Below, piece by piece: positions 1 through 8,720 of a stretch of DNA of 64,000 nt. The notes below the pieces were generated by a model, which had not been told where the DNA came from, searched no databases, and saw nothing but the letters and a program-made list of their open reading frames with translations. The position numbers and the translations under genes were made by a program. Each line of letters starts with the position of its first letter. Position 1 is the stretch's first letter. Source of the DNA: Halomontanus rarus (GTDB taxonomy: Archaea; Halobacteriota; Halobacteria; Halobacteriales; Natrialbaceae); assembly GCF_017357405.1 (NCBI RefSeq), contig NZ_CP071598.1, forward strand, positions 496,001 through 560,000, in the 5' to 3' direction.

Positions 1-60
1 GACGAACTCGAGGCGATCGAACTCCGCCCTTACGAGGCCCGCGTCTATCGCCTCGAATGA
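1..60 (+). CDS. C-terminal end of probable GH13 alpha-glucosidase/amylase (partial)
   Basis: Only the last 19 residues and the TGA stop are inside the window. The tail contains LRPYEARVYRL, which resembles the closing strand of the C-terminal beta-sandwich of GH13 oligo-1,6-glucosidases and alpha-amylases, where a conserved 'L.P.EARVY' segment often ends the protein. The identification rests on this one motif; no catalytic residue is visible. The next gene on the same strand starts 75 bp later. Confidence 0.5.
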   Translation, partial: DELEAIELRPYEARVYRLE

Positions 61-135
61 CTCCCCGTCGTACCGTCACGCGCACCGGCGTCGAAATCAT
101 TTTCACGCGACCGACCGAACGCACCGTAGACGAGT

Positions 136-798
136 ATGACAGCGAAGATTTGCTTCTTTCACACGGTGGCCGGTCTGTCCGAGCGATTCGACGAACTCGC
201 GGCGGAGTACGTTCCCGAGTCGGACCACTTTCACATCGTCGACGAGAGCGTCCTCGACGAACAGATCGAGGTCGGCGAACTGACCCCGTCGATCACCAAC
301 CGCATCTGCACGCAGCTCTCGCTGGCGGAACGCGCGGGTGCCGATATCGTCCTCGACACCTGCTCGAGCACGTCGCCGGCCGTCGACGTCGCGAGACGGC
401 TGGTGGATATTCCGATCGTCAAGATCGACGATCCGATGACCGAACGGGCCGTGGAACTCGGCGACGACATCCACGTCCTCGCGACCGCGGCCTCGACCGT
501 CGAGCCGAGCACGGAACTGATCGCCCGAAAAGCCGAGCAGAGCGATCTGGAGCGGTCGATCGAATCGACGCTGATCGACGACGCCCTCGAGGCGCGGAAA
601 CGCGGGGATATCGAGCGTCACGACGAACTCGTGACCGAGGCCGCCCTCGAGGCGGGCGAGCGCGCCGACGTGCTCGTCCTCGCACAGGCGTCGATGAGCC
701 ACCTCGAGCCCGAGCTGACGGAACAGGCCCCCGTGCCGGTCCTGTCGAGTCCGCACCTCGCGATGGAGCGACTCGCCGAAACCGTCGCCGAGCTGTAG
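136..798 (+). CDS. Asp/Glu racemase-family protein
   Basis: This 220-aa soluble protein has the Asp/Glu/hydantoin racemase fold pattern. It opens with a beta strand (KICFFHT) and has the first-half catalytic segment VLDTCSSTSP with a Cys at about residue 76. At the position where true racemases carry the second catalytic Cys, the sequence reads VLVLAQASMSHLEPEL. I see Gln/Ala there instead of Cys, so a two-base racemase mechanism is doubtful. A decarboxylase or lyase-like relative of the superfamily is equally possible. The ATG at 136 directly precedes the first predicted strand. No operon partner is visible; the substrate is unknown. Confidence 0.75.
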   Translation: MTAKICFFHTVAGLSERFDELAAEYVPESDHFHIVDESVLDEQIEVGELTPSITNRICTQLSLAERAGADIVLDTCSSTSPAVDVARRLVDIPIVKIDDPMTERAVELGDDIHVLATAASTVEPSTELIARKAEQSDLERSIESTLIDDALEARKRGDIERHDELVTEAALEAGERADVLVLAQASMSHLEPELTEQAPVPVLSSPHLAMERLAETVAEL

Positions 799-1028
799 GC
801 CGACGATCGCTCGAGGCGAACCCTCGGTCAGGAGTTCCACGGGACTTCGCAGCGATACTGCGAACGGGAACCATGCGCATCCCGTACATCGGCCGTAACA
901 CGCCAGTGCGGCGACGTCCCGTGAGACGACTGTCGGCGTCGGCTCGACCGCGGTCACGAGGCCGACCGAGTAGAACGACGGGCGAAACGAGCTGCCGTCG
1001 TTCGACGGAGCACGATCGGGGAGCGCGA

Positions 1029-1859
1029 TCAGAAGAAGAACAACTCGTTCCGCCGCTCGTCGGTCAACGGCGCGCCGTACTCCGAGATCTCGACGGCTTC
1101 GGCGTGGGTGACTTCCGCACCGTGCTCCGCGCCGTATCGCGCCTTCAGTTCCTCGCGGAAGCGATCGGCGACGTTCATTTCGGTGTTCGCCGACAGATGG
1201 CCTAACCCGTCGTCGGCGAGCCACTCGCGCCGCGCGTCGTCGTCCTCGGGTACCGACTCGAGTTCGTCGAACGTGTAGGGGAGCCACTCGTACATCTGCG
1301 ACTCGTGGCAGTGAAGCGCGTCGATCTTGCGCTCCTCGACGTCCGTCACGTCGAGAACGACGTCGGGTTCGAACGGTGCCGGTTTCCGAAAGTGGTCGGC
1401 GACGTAGCCGATCACGGGGTTTTCCTCGAGTGGCGGCGTGTCGCGACAGACGTTCGGAACGATCAGTACGTAGGCGGCGTCCTGTAGCAACTGCGCACAG
1501 TAGCGGTGATCGGGATGATAGTCGTTGGGGCGAGGCCCGAGTACGAGGTCGGGACCGACGGTGCGGATATACCGAATGAATCGTCGACGGTTCTCCTTCG
1601 TCGGCTCGAGCCACCCGTCCTCGATGTCGAACACGTCGTACTCGATTCCCAGCGTCTCGGCGACGTCCTCCGTCTCGCGCTTCCTGCGAGCAGCGAGTTC
1701 CTTCCGCCCCATTTCGTGGTGGCCCGCGCTACCGTCCGTCGCCGAGAGGAAGGTCACGTCGTGGCCCGCCTCGACGTACGTGGCGGCGATTCCGCCCGCT
1801 TTGATCGAACAGTCGTCCGGATGCGGGCCGATAACTAGTAGTTGGAGTGTATCGCTCAT
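1029..1859 (-). CDS. PIG-L/LmbE family deacetylase
   Basis: This 276-aa protein starts MSDTLQLLVIGPHPDDCSIK. The N-terminal (P/A)HPDD zinc-binding motif is diagnostic of the PIG-L (LmbE/MshB) family of N-acetyl sugar deacetylases. A second ligand region, RPNDYHPDHR, lies near residue 115. Known family members remove acetyl groups from GlcNAc-linked lipids, mycothiol or bacillithiol precursors and antibiotics. The actual substrate is not evident here. The length is ordinary for the family and all motifs are intact. It stands alone, convergent with the upstream racemase-like gene. Confidence 0.85.
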   Translation of the reverse strand: MSDTLQLLVIGPHPDDCSIKAGGIAATYVEAGHDVTFLSATDGSAGHHEMGRKELAARRKRETEDVAETLGIEYDVFDIEDGWLEPTKENRRRFIRYIRTVGPDLVLGPRPNDYHPDHRYCAQLLQDAAYVLIVPNVCRDTPPLEENPVIGYVADHFRKPAPFEPDVVLDVTDVEERKIDALHCHESQMYEWLPYTFDELESVPEDDDARREWLADDGLGHLSANTEMNVADRFREELKARYGAEHGAEVTHAEAVEISEYGAPLTDERRNELFFF

Positions 1860-2019
1860 GCCATTTCATCGGCGTATTCTCCGAAAACGTTTGGGGGTCT
1901 TCGTGGCATCCCTCAAATACGAAGGTTCGAGCGGTATGCGTAGCTTTGCGGCCAGTTTTCAGCGGTTGATTGATCGGCGTTTCTGAAAAGGTTTCCAAAC
2001 TGTGAGGTTCGTTATTTTA

Positions 2020-2484
2020 TTCCGTGGTAGATACGTTTGACGGCGTTCCGGTTACCACGTTCTCCGCATCGAAATCGGAGCCCAAGATAGTGGGGTGCAG
2101 CTTTGAGCCACGGCACTGAATCGACGAGAACATGGTATCTGTGACAGCGTGTTTCTCTCTGAATTCGCGAAGGAATATCCCCGTACGTGCGGTTGTACGC
2201 GTTGCGTAGAGCGCGACACGAGATTATTCGTTGGTCTCAGGATCGACAGCAGCGTACGGCCAGTAGCGCTGGTCGTCGAGTTGGATCACCGTCTCGTCGA
2301 GCACAATGTGATCCGGTCGCTTCTCGTCTGTCTGCTGTAGTTCGGTTTTCTGGATCCAGTTGTGAATGGTCAACCACGATCGTTCGACACCGTATCTACC
2401 TGAAACAGAAACAGTATCTGAAATTGATTGGTACGACGGATAGTGCTGGATACACAACCGCATCAGCTCGAGCGGTATCGCCAA
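2020..2484 (-). pseudogene. Decayed IS6-like DDE transposase
   Basis: The first 86 codons (2484 down to 2224) are open and contain an HTH plus the first catalytic segment VLDETVIQLDDQRYWPYAAVDPETNE. After a stop and frameshift, another frame in 2230-2020 still encodes RYHVLVDSVPWLKAA (second Asp) and GNRNAVKRIYHGIK. In intact relatives the last segment reads AVERVFREIK, so the third catalytic acidic residue appears replaced by Lys. Reading-frame loss and the active-site change together indicate a dead copy. No terminal inverted repeats could be defined by eye. Confidence 0.7.
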
Positions 2485-2690
2485 TATCTTATATGCGTCT
2501 CTAGGCGTCCGGCTCTCTCGGAAGAACCGGCACTACGTTTTGGACGTCGCAAGTACCGTTCGATCGGCGAAATCGCACCCGGCCGTTCTACCACGCCGCT
2601 TCGCTCGGTGACATGCTCCCACGACATCAGTCGCGTGTTTCTTCACCGAATCGACGAGGACGATCGCCAGCAGCTCTCACGTGCCTTCTG

Positions 2691-3395
2691 TTAACTCGAG
2701 CGCTTGCTCTCGGACGCGATCGTGTCGACGCCGGGACTGTAGAAATGGACCGGTTCGGAATCGGGGGTGTCGAAGCCGTTCGCCCGAAAGAGCGTATTCC
2801 TCTCGATAGTGACCTCGGCGTCGTACAGTGGCCACGGGTCGTGCTGTATCTCGGCGTGGCGAACCGCTCCGGTTGGCGCTTCGGTATAGTAGCGGTAGCG
2901 CTCCGTGAGGAAATAGGGCAGGGTGCCCGATTCCGCACGAACGGGGCGACCGACTGGCCGGTACGCCGCGTCGAAGTGAACCGGTCTCGCTCCAGGATGA
3001 TGTCGACGACTCGTGAATCGGAATTCGTCCCCTTCCTCGAGAAGGTCGATTTTGGCATAATAATAGGGGAGGTAATGAAAGAACCTCGCTCCGAGAACTG
3101 CGAGGAGCCCCTCCGCGTCGAGACTGAAGAAGTACACTCCCGGCGTGCCGTCGTACGTGACGTAGGTTCGGAGGTTGAGTTCGGGCAGCGGGAGTCCGAT
3201 GTCGAACGGGAGGATTCGTGGCCGCACATCGACGTTCGTGAATGGAACGACGGAGAGCCACGCGTTTCCATCGTACGTATCGAGTGTTACCGCGTCGGGA
3301 AGCGCGGGGGCGAGGACGCGTGGAGAAACGGGCCAGTTTGCGAAGAGAACGTGTCGCCAGCCCATATAAAGTGAGATGACCATCTCTCGATTCAT
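2691..3395 (-). CDS. DUF2071 (YqjF-like) family protein
   Basis: This protein of about 234 aa matches the YqjF/DUF2071 pattern: an early W(R)HVLFANWPVSP segment, ALPDAVTLDTYDGNAWLSVVPF, and a C-terminal region of beta strands ending HFYSPGVDT. The open frame extends upstream to 3494. I chose the ATG at 3395 (MNREMVISLY) because homologous sequence begins there and the longer start would run into the divergent gene at 3445. The fold is acetoacetate-decarboxylase-like, but no biochemical function is established for the family. It shares a 49-bp divergent promoter region with the membrane protein at 3445. Confidence 0.75.
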   Translation of the reverse strand: MNREMVISLYMGWRHVLFANWPVSPRVLAPALPDAVTLDTYDGNAWLSVVPFTNVDVRPRILPFDIGLPLPELNLRTYVTYDGTPGVYFFSLDAEGLLAVLGARFFHYLPYYYAKIDLLEEGDEFRFTSRRHHPGARPVHFDAAYRPVGRPVRAESGTLPYFLTERYRYYTEAPTGAVRHAEIQHDPWPLYDAEVTIERNTLFRANGFDTPDSEPVHFYSPGVDTIASESKRSS

Positions 3396-3444
3396 CGTAC
3401 CCGTTCGGCATAACGTTTTGTCGTTCAACAGACAGCCTTCAGAC

Positions 3445-4257
3445 ATGACCGAGTCCCCTCTCACAGTCCCGCGTCGATACGTTCTCGCATCCATCGCGAC
3501 CCTCGTACTGACAGTCGTTGCGACTCTCGTCGGACTGTTCGTCCCCGACTTCTACCGTGACGCACAGGTCCTCCTCCCGCAAGTCTACGGTCAGGATCTG
3601 CTAACGCTCGTCGTCGCGGTTCCTGCTCTGGCTGTCTCACTGTATTTCGCCGTTCGCGGGTCGCTCCGCGGATACATCGTTTGGCTCGGTGTGATCGGAT
3701 ATCTGCTGTACACCTACGCCTCGTACGCGTTCATGACCGCGTTCAACGAGCTGTATCTCGTGTACACGACGCTCCTGTGGCTGACGTTGTTCACCTTCGT
3801 CGGCGGGATGGCCCGACTGGACGCCGCCGCGTTGAAGCGATCGCTCGAGGGGGCGTCGGTTCGGCCGTACGTCGTGTTTCACCTGCTGTTGAGTCTTCTG
3901 ATAACCACTCTGTGGCTCTCGGAGATTCTCCCGGCGACGATCTCCGGAACCACGCCCTCGAGTATCGCGGATGCCGGATTGCCGACGTCCGTCATATACT
4001 CGCTCGATCTGGGTATCGTCGTTCCCGCGTTTCTGCTCACCGCGTACTGGCTCTGGACGGACCAGCCGTGGGGATACGCGTTCACCGCCGTCCTCCTCGT
4101 GAAGATTGCCACTCTCGGCGGTGCCGTCCTAGCGATGGCAGCCTACATGATTCGAGCTGGACTAGGTGTTCCGATACCGCAAATCGTCATCTTCGGAGCG
4201 TTGACGCTCGTTAGTGTGCTTCTGATGATTCGATTTCTCTTCTCGATTCGGGTGTAG
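3445..4257 (+). CDS. Multipass membrane protein, unknown function
   Basis: The 270-aa protein has about eight hydrophobic helices, for example YVLASIATLVLTVVATLVGL, LLTLVVAVPALAVSLYFAV and IVIFGALTLVSVLLMIRFLF. I see no transporter or enzyme signature. The open frame continues upstream to 3376, but the ATG at 3445 (MTESPLTVPRRY) gives a short charged lead before the first helix, as expected for a haloarchaeal inner-membrane protein. It is divergent from the DUF2071 gene and may share its promoter region. Confidence 0.75.
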   Translation: MTESPLTVPRRYVLASIATLVLTVVATLVGLFVPDFYRDAQVLLPQVYGQDLLTLVVAVPALAVSLYFAVRGSLRGYIVWLGVIGYLLYTYASYAFMTAFNELYLVYTTLLWLTLFTFVGGMARLDAAALKRSLEGASVRPYVVFHLLLSLLITTLWLSEILPATISGTTPSSIADAGLPTSVIYSLDLGIVVPAFLLTAYWLWTDQPWGYAFTAVLLVKIATLGGAVLAMAAYMIRAGLGVPIPQIVIFGALTLVSVLLMIRFLFSIRV

Positions 4258-4290
4258 CGGTTCGACGACTCGAGTTACAGAAATTCGAGG

Positions 4291-4327
4291 AGAAAGCCAC
4301 ACGACTTCAGTCGTGGGTGGATGTCAA
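4291..4327 (+). repeat. Solo IS200/IS605-type right-end hairpin
   Basis: The palindrome CCACACGACTTCAGTCGTGGG is followed by TGGATGTCAA. It has the same stem as the right end of the tnpB element at 5107-5138 but in the opposite orientation. No tnpB lies on its inner side, so it is an orphan end. Confidence 0.65.
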
Positions 4328-4476
4328 TCCCGTTTGACGACTCGAGTTGCTCGATTCGACGTAACGTCGTGTGCACAGAGTGGCGTGATAGTCAGTACGT
4401 CGACAGTATTGCTGTTGGGCCCGGTTGATCGGAGTAGCGCACGAGTCCTCTCGAGCGAAGAAATCGGCTGGCGGTA

Positions 4477-5166
4477 TCAGTAACCCAACTGTTCACGGAC
4501 GATGACAACGGTCGTCCGTCCCTCTTCGAGTTCCTGCCGGAAGATCAGCTGTTTGGCGATCGCGCTCTCCACGCCGTAGGCGTCCTTCGCACGCTCGTTC
4601 TCCAGCGGATAGGCGACCGACTCGAGACGGTCGAGTGCAGCGTCGAGATCGTCGACGATCTTATTCACGCCGCTGACGATGACGACGTTGCTGGCCGCGA
4701 AAGGATAGGCGCCGATACGGCTCCCCGAACGGTCGGCCGCAACCAGTTCACCGGTCTGTGCGATCGCGTTGACACTACCGAGGAAGTAGTCGGCCGTCTG
4801 GGACTCACGGCGAGCGGCCTGTCGCTCGGCGTCGTCATTGATGCTCCAGATCCGGTCGGAGAGGCTCTCCCACTCGTGGTCGCCGTCGCTCAGATACTCG
4901 GTGAATCCGATCTCCTCGAGGGTCGTCGAGTGACCGTTCATGACCGAGGCATCCGCCGGAACGTGCGACTGAACGGTTTCGAGAGCGTCCTCGGCACTCT
5001 CGACGACGATGACTTCGAAGCCGTTGGCCTCGAGGTTCGCTACCGTCTCGTCGATGGCGTTGTCGTCGGGTTGGTCGTCGAGCGATACGTCGATCTCGGT
5101 CTCGTCTATGTGACTACTCCCACGACTGAAGTCGTGGGCTTCCCTCACTGAGGGTGAGGCCCACAT
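4477..5166 (-). CDS. LUD-domain (LutC/YkgG, DUF162) protein with transposon-derived N-terminus
   Basis: Residues from about 20 onward are a LUD-domain protein. Features are NGHSTTLEEIGF, ESQTADYFLGSVNAI, TGELVAADRSGSRIGAYPFAASNVV and the end EEGRTTVVIVREQLGY. LUD proteins are linked to lactate utilisation and other oxidoreductase systems; no LutA/LutB partner is nearby. The frame begins at an ATG at 5164-5166 that lies inside the right end of the adjacent tnpB element. The first residues, MWASPSVREAHDFSRGSSH, are therefore transposon sequence. The native start and promoter seem lost. It may be expressed as a short N-terminal fusion or be a 5'-truncated pseudogene. Confidence 0.7.
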   Translation of the reverse strand: MWASPSVREAHDFSRGSSHIDETEIDVSLDDQPDDNAIDETVANLEANGFEVIVVESAEDALETVQSHVPADASVMNGHSTTLEEIGFTEYLSDGDHEWESLSDRIWSINDDAERQAARRESQTADYFLGSVNAIAQTGELVAADRSGSRIGAYPFAASNVVIVSGVNKIVDDLDAALDRLESVAYPLENERAKDAYGVESAIAKQLIFRQELEEGRTTVVIVREQLGY

Positions 5167-6412
5167 TCTCCGGGGAGTTCGCAGGTTCTATCTCACCGTT
5201 AGTTCCCTTGAGTCTGACCTGCGTTTCGGGCTGAGCCACAACAGCCCCCACCGTCGATAGCGGGCTCTGAATGTCCTTACCGACGGCTCGTTTCCCGATA
5301 TTCGACGCCCCATTCTTGTCCGCATTATCCTCCAACTCACAATCGTGACAATCCAACTTACCCTGTACGTCACGACTCGTGTTCTGACTGCCACACCGCC
5401 AACACGTCACCGACGTGTCCGCCTCGTTTACCGGCAGACACTCACGACCATCGAGATGGGCCTTGTATGTGAGGATGTTTGCCATCTTTGCGTACGGCAT
5501 CTTGTGTATCTTGTCGTTCACGTACCGACCTTTGTCGCTGTCGAAGCGCAACCCCGTCATATCACCGAACACGATGACTGCGTTTCGTTCACTGGCGCGG
5601 TCGACGAGTTCATTTGCCACCTGATGCAACTCGTGTTCGACCGTTCGTGATTCTTTGTTACCGATGCGCTCGATGACCTGTGCTCCCGAGCGAACCTTCG
5701 CTTTCCCAATCGACTTGCGAAGTTGTTTGTAGTGTTCACGGACACGACGGACGTCTGCGCCGTGGAACTGCGTGTCGCGGTCGGAGATGAACGTGCTGAC
5801 GGCGATCCACGTCGCACCCATATCGACGGCGAGTACATCGTCGTATTCGTCTGTGACGGCCACAGACCGCTTACAGACGAGGTGGACGTACCACTCACCA
5901 TCTTGGTGGACGAGTTCCGAGTCCCGGATGTACTCGTCTTCGAGCAGGTGGGTGTCCTTCTCGGGGACGTAAACGGGAACCCAGATGCTATCTCCGCGCT
6001 CTCGCTCGGGGTTGTAGACGGGGAGTTTGAACCACCACGACGAGAGAACAGTGTCCCCGTCGTGTTCGATGGTGATGCAGTCGTTGCGGAGGACGACTGG
6101 TTGTTCGGTATCCTCGCGTGGGTTCTTGTTCGACCGGACTTTCCCCGCCTGTTGCGTGGTGGCGGAGTAGAGGTTCGCGTCATCGTCACCGTGAACAGCG
6201 TCTTGGAACGCACCGTATTCGCGTTCGATAAGTCGGGCTTTCCGCTCAGTGAGCGAGTGGAGTTTGACCCGTACCGTCGTGGTGACTTCGCAGCCCTGCA
6301 CACAGAACGTTGCGAGTGCACCACTGACGCTCTGCGGTACGGGAGGCAAGTTCGATGGATCGCCCGGAAGTCGAGTCGTCGTCTCACCGGCCACGTATCG
6401 ACGAAACGACAT
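5107..6412 (-). mobile_element. IS1341-type (tnpB-only) element, copy a
   Basis: The unit comprises the tnpB gene plus a right-end hairpin, CCCACGAC-TGAA-GTCGTGGG, at 5119-5138. The last tnpB codons (RLQSWE-stop) are encoded within that hairpin. No tnpA (Y1 transposase) is present. The right boundary is near 5107. The left boundary is not resolved and lies somewhere between the tnpB start and the sulfatase ATG at 6444. The element abuts the truncated LUD gene on one side and the sulfatase-like gene on the other. Confidence 0.7.
5114..6412 (-). CDS. tnpB: IS1341-type TnpB, putative RNA-guided endonuclease
   Basis: The protein has up to 432 aa. The C-terminal half carries the TnpB core: a RuvC-I-like VLAVDMGATWIAVS, a zinc ribbon CWRCGSQNTS...CHDCELE, and RuvC-III NADKNGASNIGKRA. 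At the RuvC-II position it reads VIVFGDMTGLRF, so the usual Glu (EDL) is replaced by Gly. The start is uncertain: ATG 6412 gives a long N-terminal lead, while a GTG at 6299-6301 lies just before TTTVRVKLHSLTERK, where family similarity appears to begin. TnpB proteins use a guide RNA made from their own 3' end. The 3' end here overlaps the right-end hairpin. Confidence 0.8.
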   Translation of the reverse strand: MSFRRYVAGETTTRLPGDPSNLPPVPQSVSGALATFCVQGCEVTTTVRVKLHSLTERKARLIEREYGAFQDAVHGDDDANLYSATTQQAGKVRSNKNPREDTEQPVVLRNDCITIEHDGDTVLSSWWFKLPVYNPERERGDSIWVPVYVPEKDTHLLEDEYIRDSELVHQDGEWYVHLVCKRSVAVTDEYDDVLAVDMGATWIAVSTFISDRDTQFHGADVRRVREHYKQLRKSIGKAKVRSGAQVIERIGNKESRTVEHELHQVANELVDRASERNAVIVFGDMTGLRFDSDKGRYVNDKIHKMPYAKMANILTYKAHLDGRECLPVNEADTSVTCWRCGSQNTSRDVQGKLDCHDCELEDNADKNGASNIGKRAVGKDIQSPLSTVGAVVAQPETQVRLKGTNGEIEPANSPENVGLTLSEGSPRLQSWE

Positions 6413-6443
6413 TCTTACGTACCGAGTCTTCGAAGGAACGTCG

Positions 6444-7709
6444 ATGGGAGCGATCCGGAACGTCTTGTTTATCAGTGTCGATTGCTTGCGAGCCGACCGC
6501 TTTCGGGATGGGATCGAGTCGGGAATCCTCCCGAACGTCGCTTCCCTCGAGGAGCGCGGAACGACCTTCGACGCCGCGTACACCGTCGCTAATACGACCG
6601 ATCCGAGCCTTACGTCGTTTCTGACCGGCGCGTATCCGTTCGACCACGGCGTCATCGAGAACGGCTGGGGACTCGATCCGGAATTCCCCGTTGCCGCCTC
6701 ACGATTTCGAGACGCCGGCTACGACACGTTCGGTGTCGTCAGCGTCGATCACCTCAACCACGAACACTCGGGACTCGGCCGCGGTTTCGACCGCTACTTC
6801 GACGGGGAATCGTACGACACGTTGTATCCGATCCTCAGTCGAATCTACGATACGAAGACGTTCAACGCTATCTTCGGAGCGATCAAGGATGTCGGAACCG
6901 ACCGCTACTCGGTCAAGCGCCTGCTTCGCGAAACTGGGCTCATCGAACTCCACTGTCGAAGCGCTGAGAGCGTTACTGCCGACGCGATCGAAGGACTCGA
7001 TGGCGTCGAGGAGCCATTTTTCGGGTGGGTTCACTACTTCGATGTCCACGAACCACGGAATGCACCGCCTGCGTTTCTCGACGATCACGACGAGTACACG
7101 GCGGCGATGATGCACGTCGACCGTCACGTGGGGACCCTCCTCGAAGAACTCGAGGCCCGAGATCTCACGGACGAGACGCTCGTCGTGCTCACAGGCGACC
7201 ACGGGGAGGCGCTCGACGAACACGGCTACACGGGCCACGGTCGGACGCTCTACGACGAGGAGTTGCACATCCCCCTCGTGTTCGCCCACGAGTCGCTCCC
7301 CGCCGATACCGTCGAAACCCAGGTTCGGACGATCGACGTCCTTCCGACGGTGCTGGATCTCGTCGACGCGAACCCTCTCGAGTCAGCCGGCGAACCGGTG
7401 TTCGACGACGATCCAGTAACGGCGGATCGGCCCCTGTTTGCGATGGCGTATCCGACGTTCTGTGACCGTGTGGCGCTTCGACGGGACGGGTGGAAGCTCA
7501 TCCGCGACCGAGAGAACGGTGATACGGAACGGCTCTACGACCTGGAAGACGATCCCGACGAGCGAACCGATCTCGCTGACGACGACCACGTTCGCCAACG
7601 GCTCGCGACCGAACTCGACGACTGGCTACACTCCTTCGGCGACACCGAGCGACAGGAAGTCGACGCCGAAACCGAAGAGATGCTCGCGGATCTCGGATAC
7701 ACTGAGTGA
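6444..7709 (+). CDS. Alkaline-phosphatase-superfamily 'sulfatase' with Thr at nucleophile position
   Basis: The 421-aa protein begins MGAIRNVLFISVDCLRADRF, the first metal-ligand Asp segment of the sulfatase/phosphotransferase superfamily. Later segments are VHYFDVHEP and VLTGDHGEALDEHG, a metal-binding DH motif. Where sulfatases have CxPSR, this protein has TTDPSLTSFLTG. The formylglycine Cys/Ser is therefore absent and Thr occupies the site, as in LtaS and phosphoethanolamine-transferase relatives. No signal peptide or membrane helix is visible, so it acts in or facing the cytoplasm unless exported atypically. ATG 6444 is preferred over an upstream in-frame ATG (6249) inside the transposon. 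It lies in an envelope glycosyltransferase cluster. Confidence 0.8.
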   Translation: MGAIRNVLFISVDCLRADRFRDGIESGILPNVASLEERGTTFDAAYTVANTTDPSLTSFLTGAYPFDHGVIENGWGLDPEFPVAASRFRDAGYDTFGVVSVDHLNHEHSGLGRGFDRYFDGESYDTLYPILSRIYDTKTFNAIFGAIKDVGTDRYSVKRLLRETGLIELHCRSAESVTADAIEGLDGVEEPFFGWVHYFDVHEPRNAPPAFLDDHDEYTAAMMHVDRHVGTLLEELEARDLTDETLVVLTGDHGEALDEHGYTGHGRTLYDEELHIPLVFAHESLPADTVETQVRTIDVLPTVLDLVDANPLESAGEPVFDDDPVTADRPLFAMAYPTFCDRVALRRDGWKLIRDRENGDTERLYDLEDDPDERTDLADDDHVRQRLATELDDWLHSFGDTERQEVDAETEEMLADLGYTE

Positions 7710-7739
7710 CCGGCCCCGAAGCTACCTCACCGCTGGGGA

Positions 7740-8720
7740 TCACCTGGACCGATCGACGCCGAATAGATAGACGAACCCCCCGACGAGGTTGTTGAAGACG
7801 CCCAATACCAGTTGCATCACGATGCCCAAGCTGAGGGCGAGGCCGGCGGACGCGCCGACCGTTCCGAACAGATAGACGTACGATGTCTCCCTCACGCCGA
7901 AGCCCTGAATCGAGACGGGAATAAAGAGGAGGACCTCTACCAACGGAACGAACACGAGGAAGTAGACGAACGGAACGTCCATTCCGAGCCCCGTGGCGAC
8001 GACGTAATTGTTGCAGACGAGGACGAACCGGAACAGCAGCGAGACGAGGATGACGGGAACGAGCGCCCGCGGTGATCCCCGGTACTCGTGAACGGCATCG
8101 TAGGTCGAGGTTAGCCGGTCGCCCACACCGAACCACTCGATCCCGAACAGCGTTCGCTCGAGGAGTCCGCGTCCACCGGCAGTAAACAGGAGTCCGAGGA
8201 GCACCGCGGTCCCAGGAACGCAGACGAGGAGGACCGATCCGGCGACCACCGGAGGAACGCGGTCGACCACCAAGAGTGTCGCGAGACCGCCGATGGCCAG
8301 CACTGATACCAATCCCGTCAGTCGCTCGACGACGACCGACGAAACGGCGTCAGGACCCGCCTCGTGCTCTTCGTGCAGGTAGTACGCCCGGACGCCGTCG
8401 CCGCCGATCATCGTCGGCAGAAATGCGTTGAAGAACTGCCCCACGTAATAGTAGCGAAGGAGGGTCGAGAACCGTATCCGAACGCCCTTGATGCGTAGCA
8501 GGAGTTGCCATTTGTAGGCGCTGAGAGCGACATTACAGACGGAGAGACCGATAGCGACGACGAGGACGATGGGCTGAACGTTCGAAACGTTCCCGAGAAC
8601 CGTCTCGACGCCGACGGTGGTGACGATAAACGTGAGGAAGACGGCGCTCACGACGACTCGGACGAGCGTCCGCACTCGCTCGCTTGCCGCGATCCGCTGT
8701 AACGAAATATACTCGTTCAT
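7740..8720 (-). CDS. UPF0104 / lysylphosphatidylglycerol-synthase TM-type flippase-like protein
   Basis: The 326-aa integral membrane protein has eight or so helices and the family motif NAFLPTMIGGDGVRAYYL (N..LP...GGD..R) near residue 95. A later segment, VSIQGFGVRETSYVYLFG, is also typical of the TIGR00374 family. Members resemble the flippase domain of MprF and the AglD C-terminal domain and are commonly found with glycosyltransferases. Convergent placement with the sulfatase-like gene and nearness to GT2 and ArnT-like genes suggest a role in lipid-linked sugar handling; this is inference. Confidence 0.8.
   Translation of the reverse strand: MNEYISLQRIAASERVRTLVRVVVSAVFLTFIVTTVGVETVLGNVSNVQPIVLVVAIGLSVCNVALSAYKWQLLLRIKGVRIRFSTLLRYYYVGQFFNAFLPTMIGGDGVRAYYLHEEHEAGPDAVSSVVVERLTGLVSVLAIGGLATLLVVDRVPPVVAGSVLLVCVPGTAVLLGLLFTAGGRGLLERTLFGIEWFGVGDRLTSTYDAVHEYRGSPRALVPVILVSLLFRFVLVCNNYVVATGLGMDVPFVYFLVFVPLVEVLLFIPVSIQGFGVRETSYVYLFGTVGASAGLALSLGIVMQLVLGVFNNLVGGFVYLFGVDRSR

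Noticed and set aside
103..1614. Long minus-strand frame opposite the racemase and PIG-L genes
   Set aside because: Arg/Ser-rich and non-acidic, overlapping two well-supported genes; a GC-rich shadow frame.
6249..6443. Upstream in-frame extension of the sulfatase-like gene
   Set aside because: This part is antisense to tnpB copy a and encodes no family sequence. The superfamily N-terminus begins at ATG 6444.
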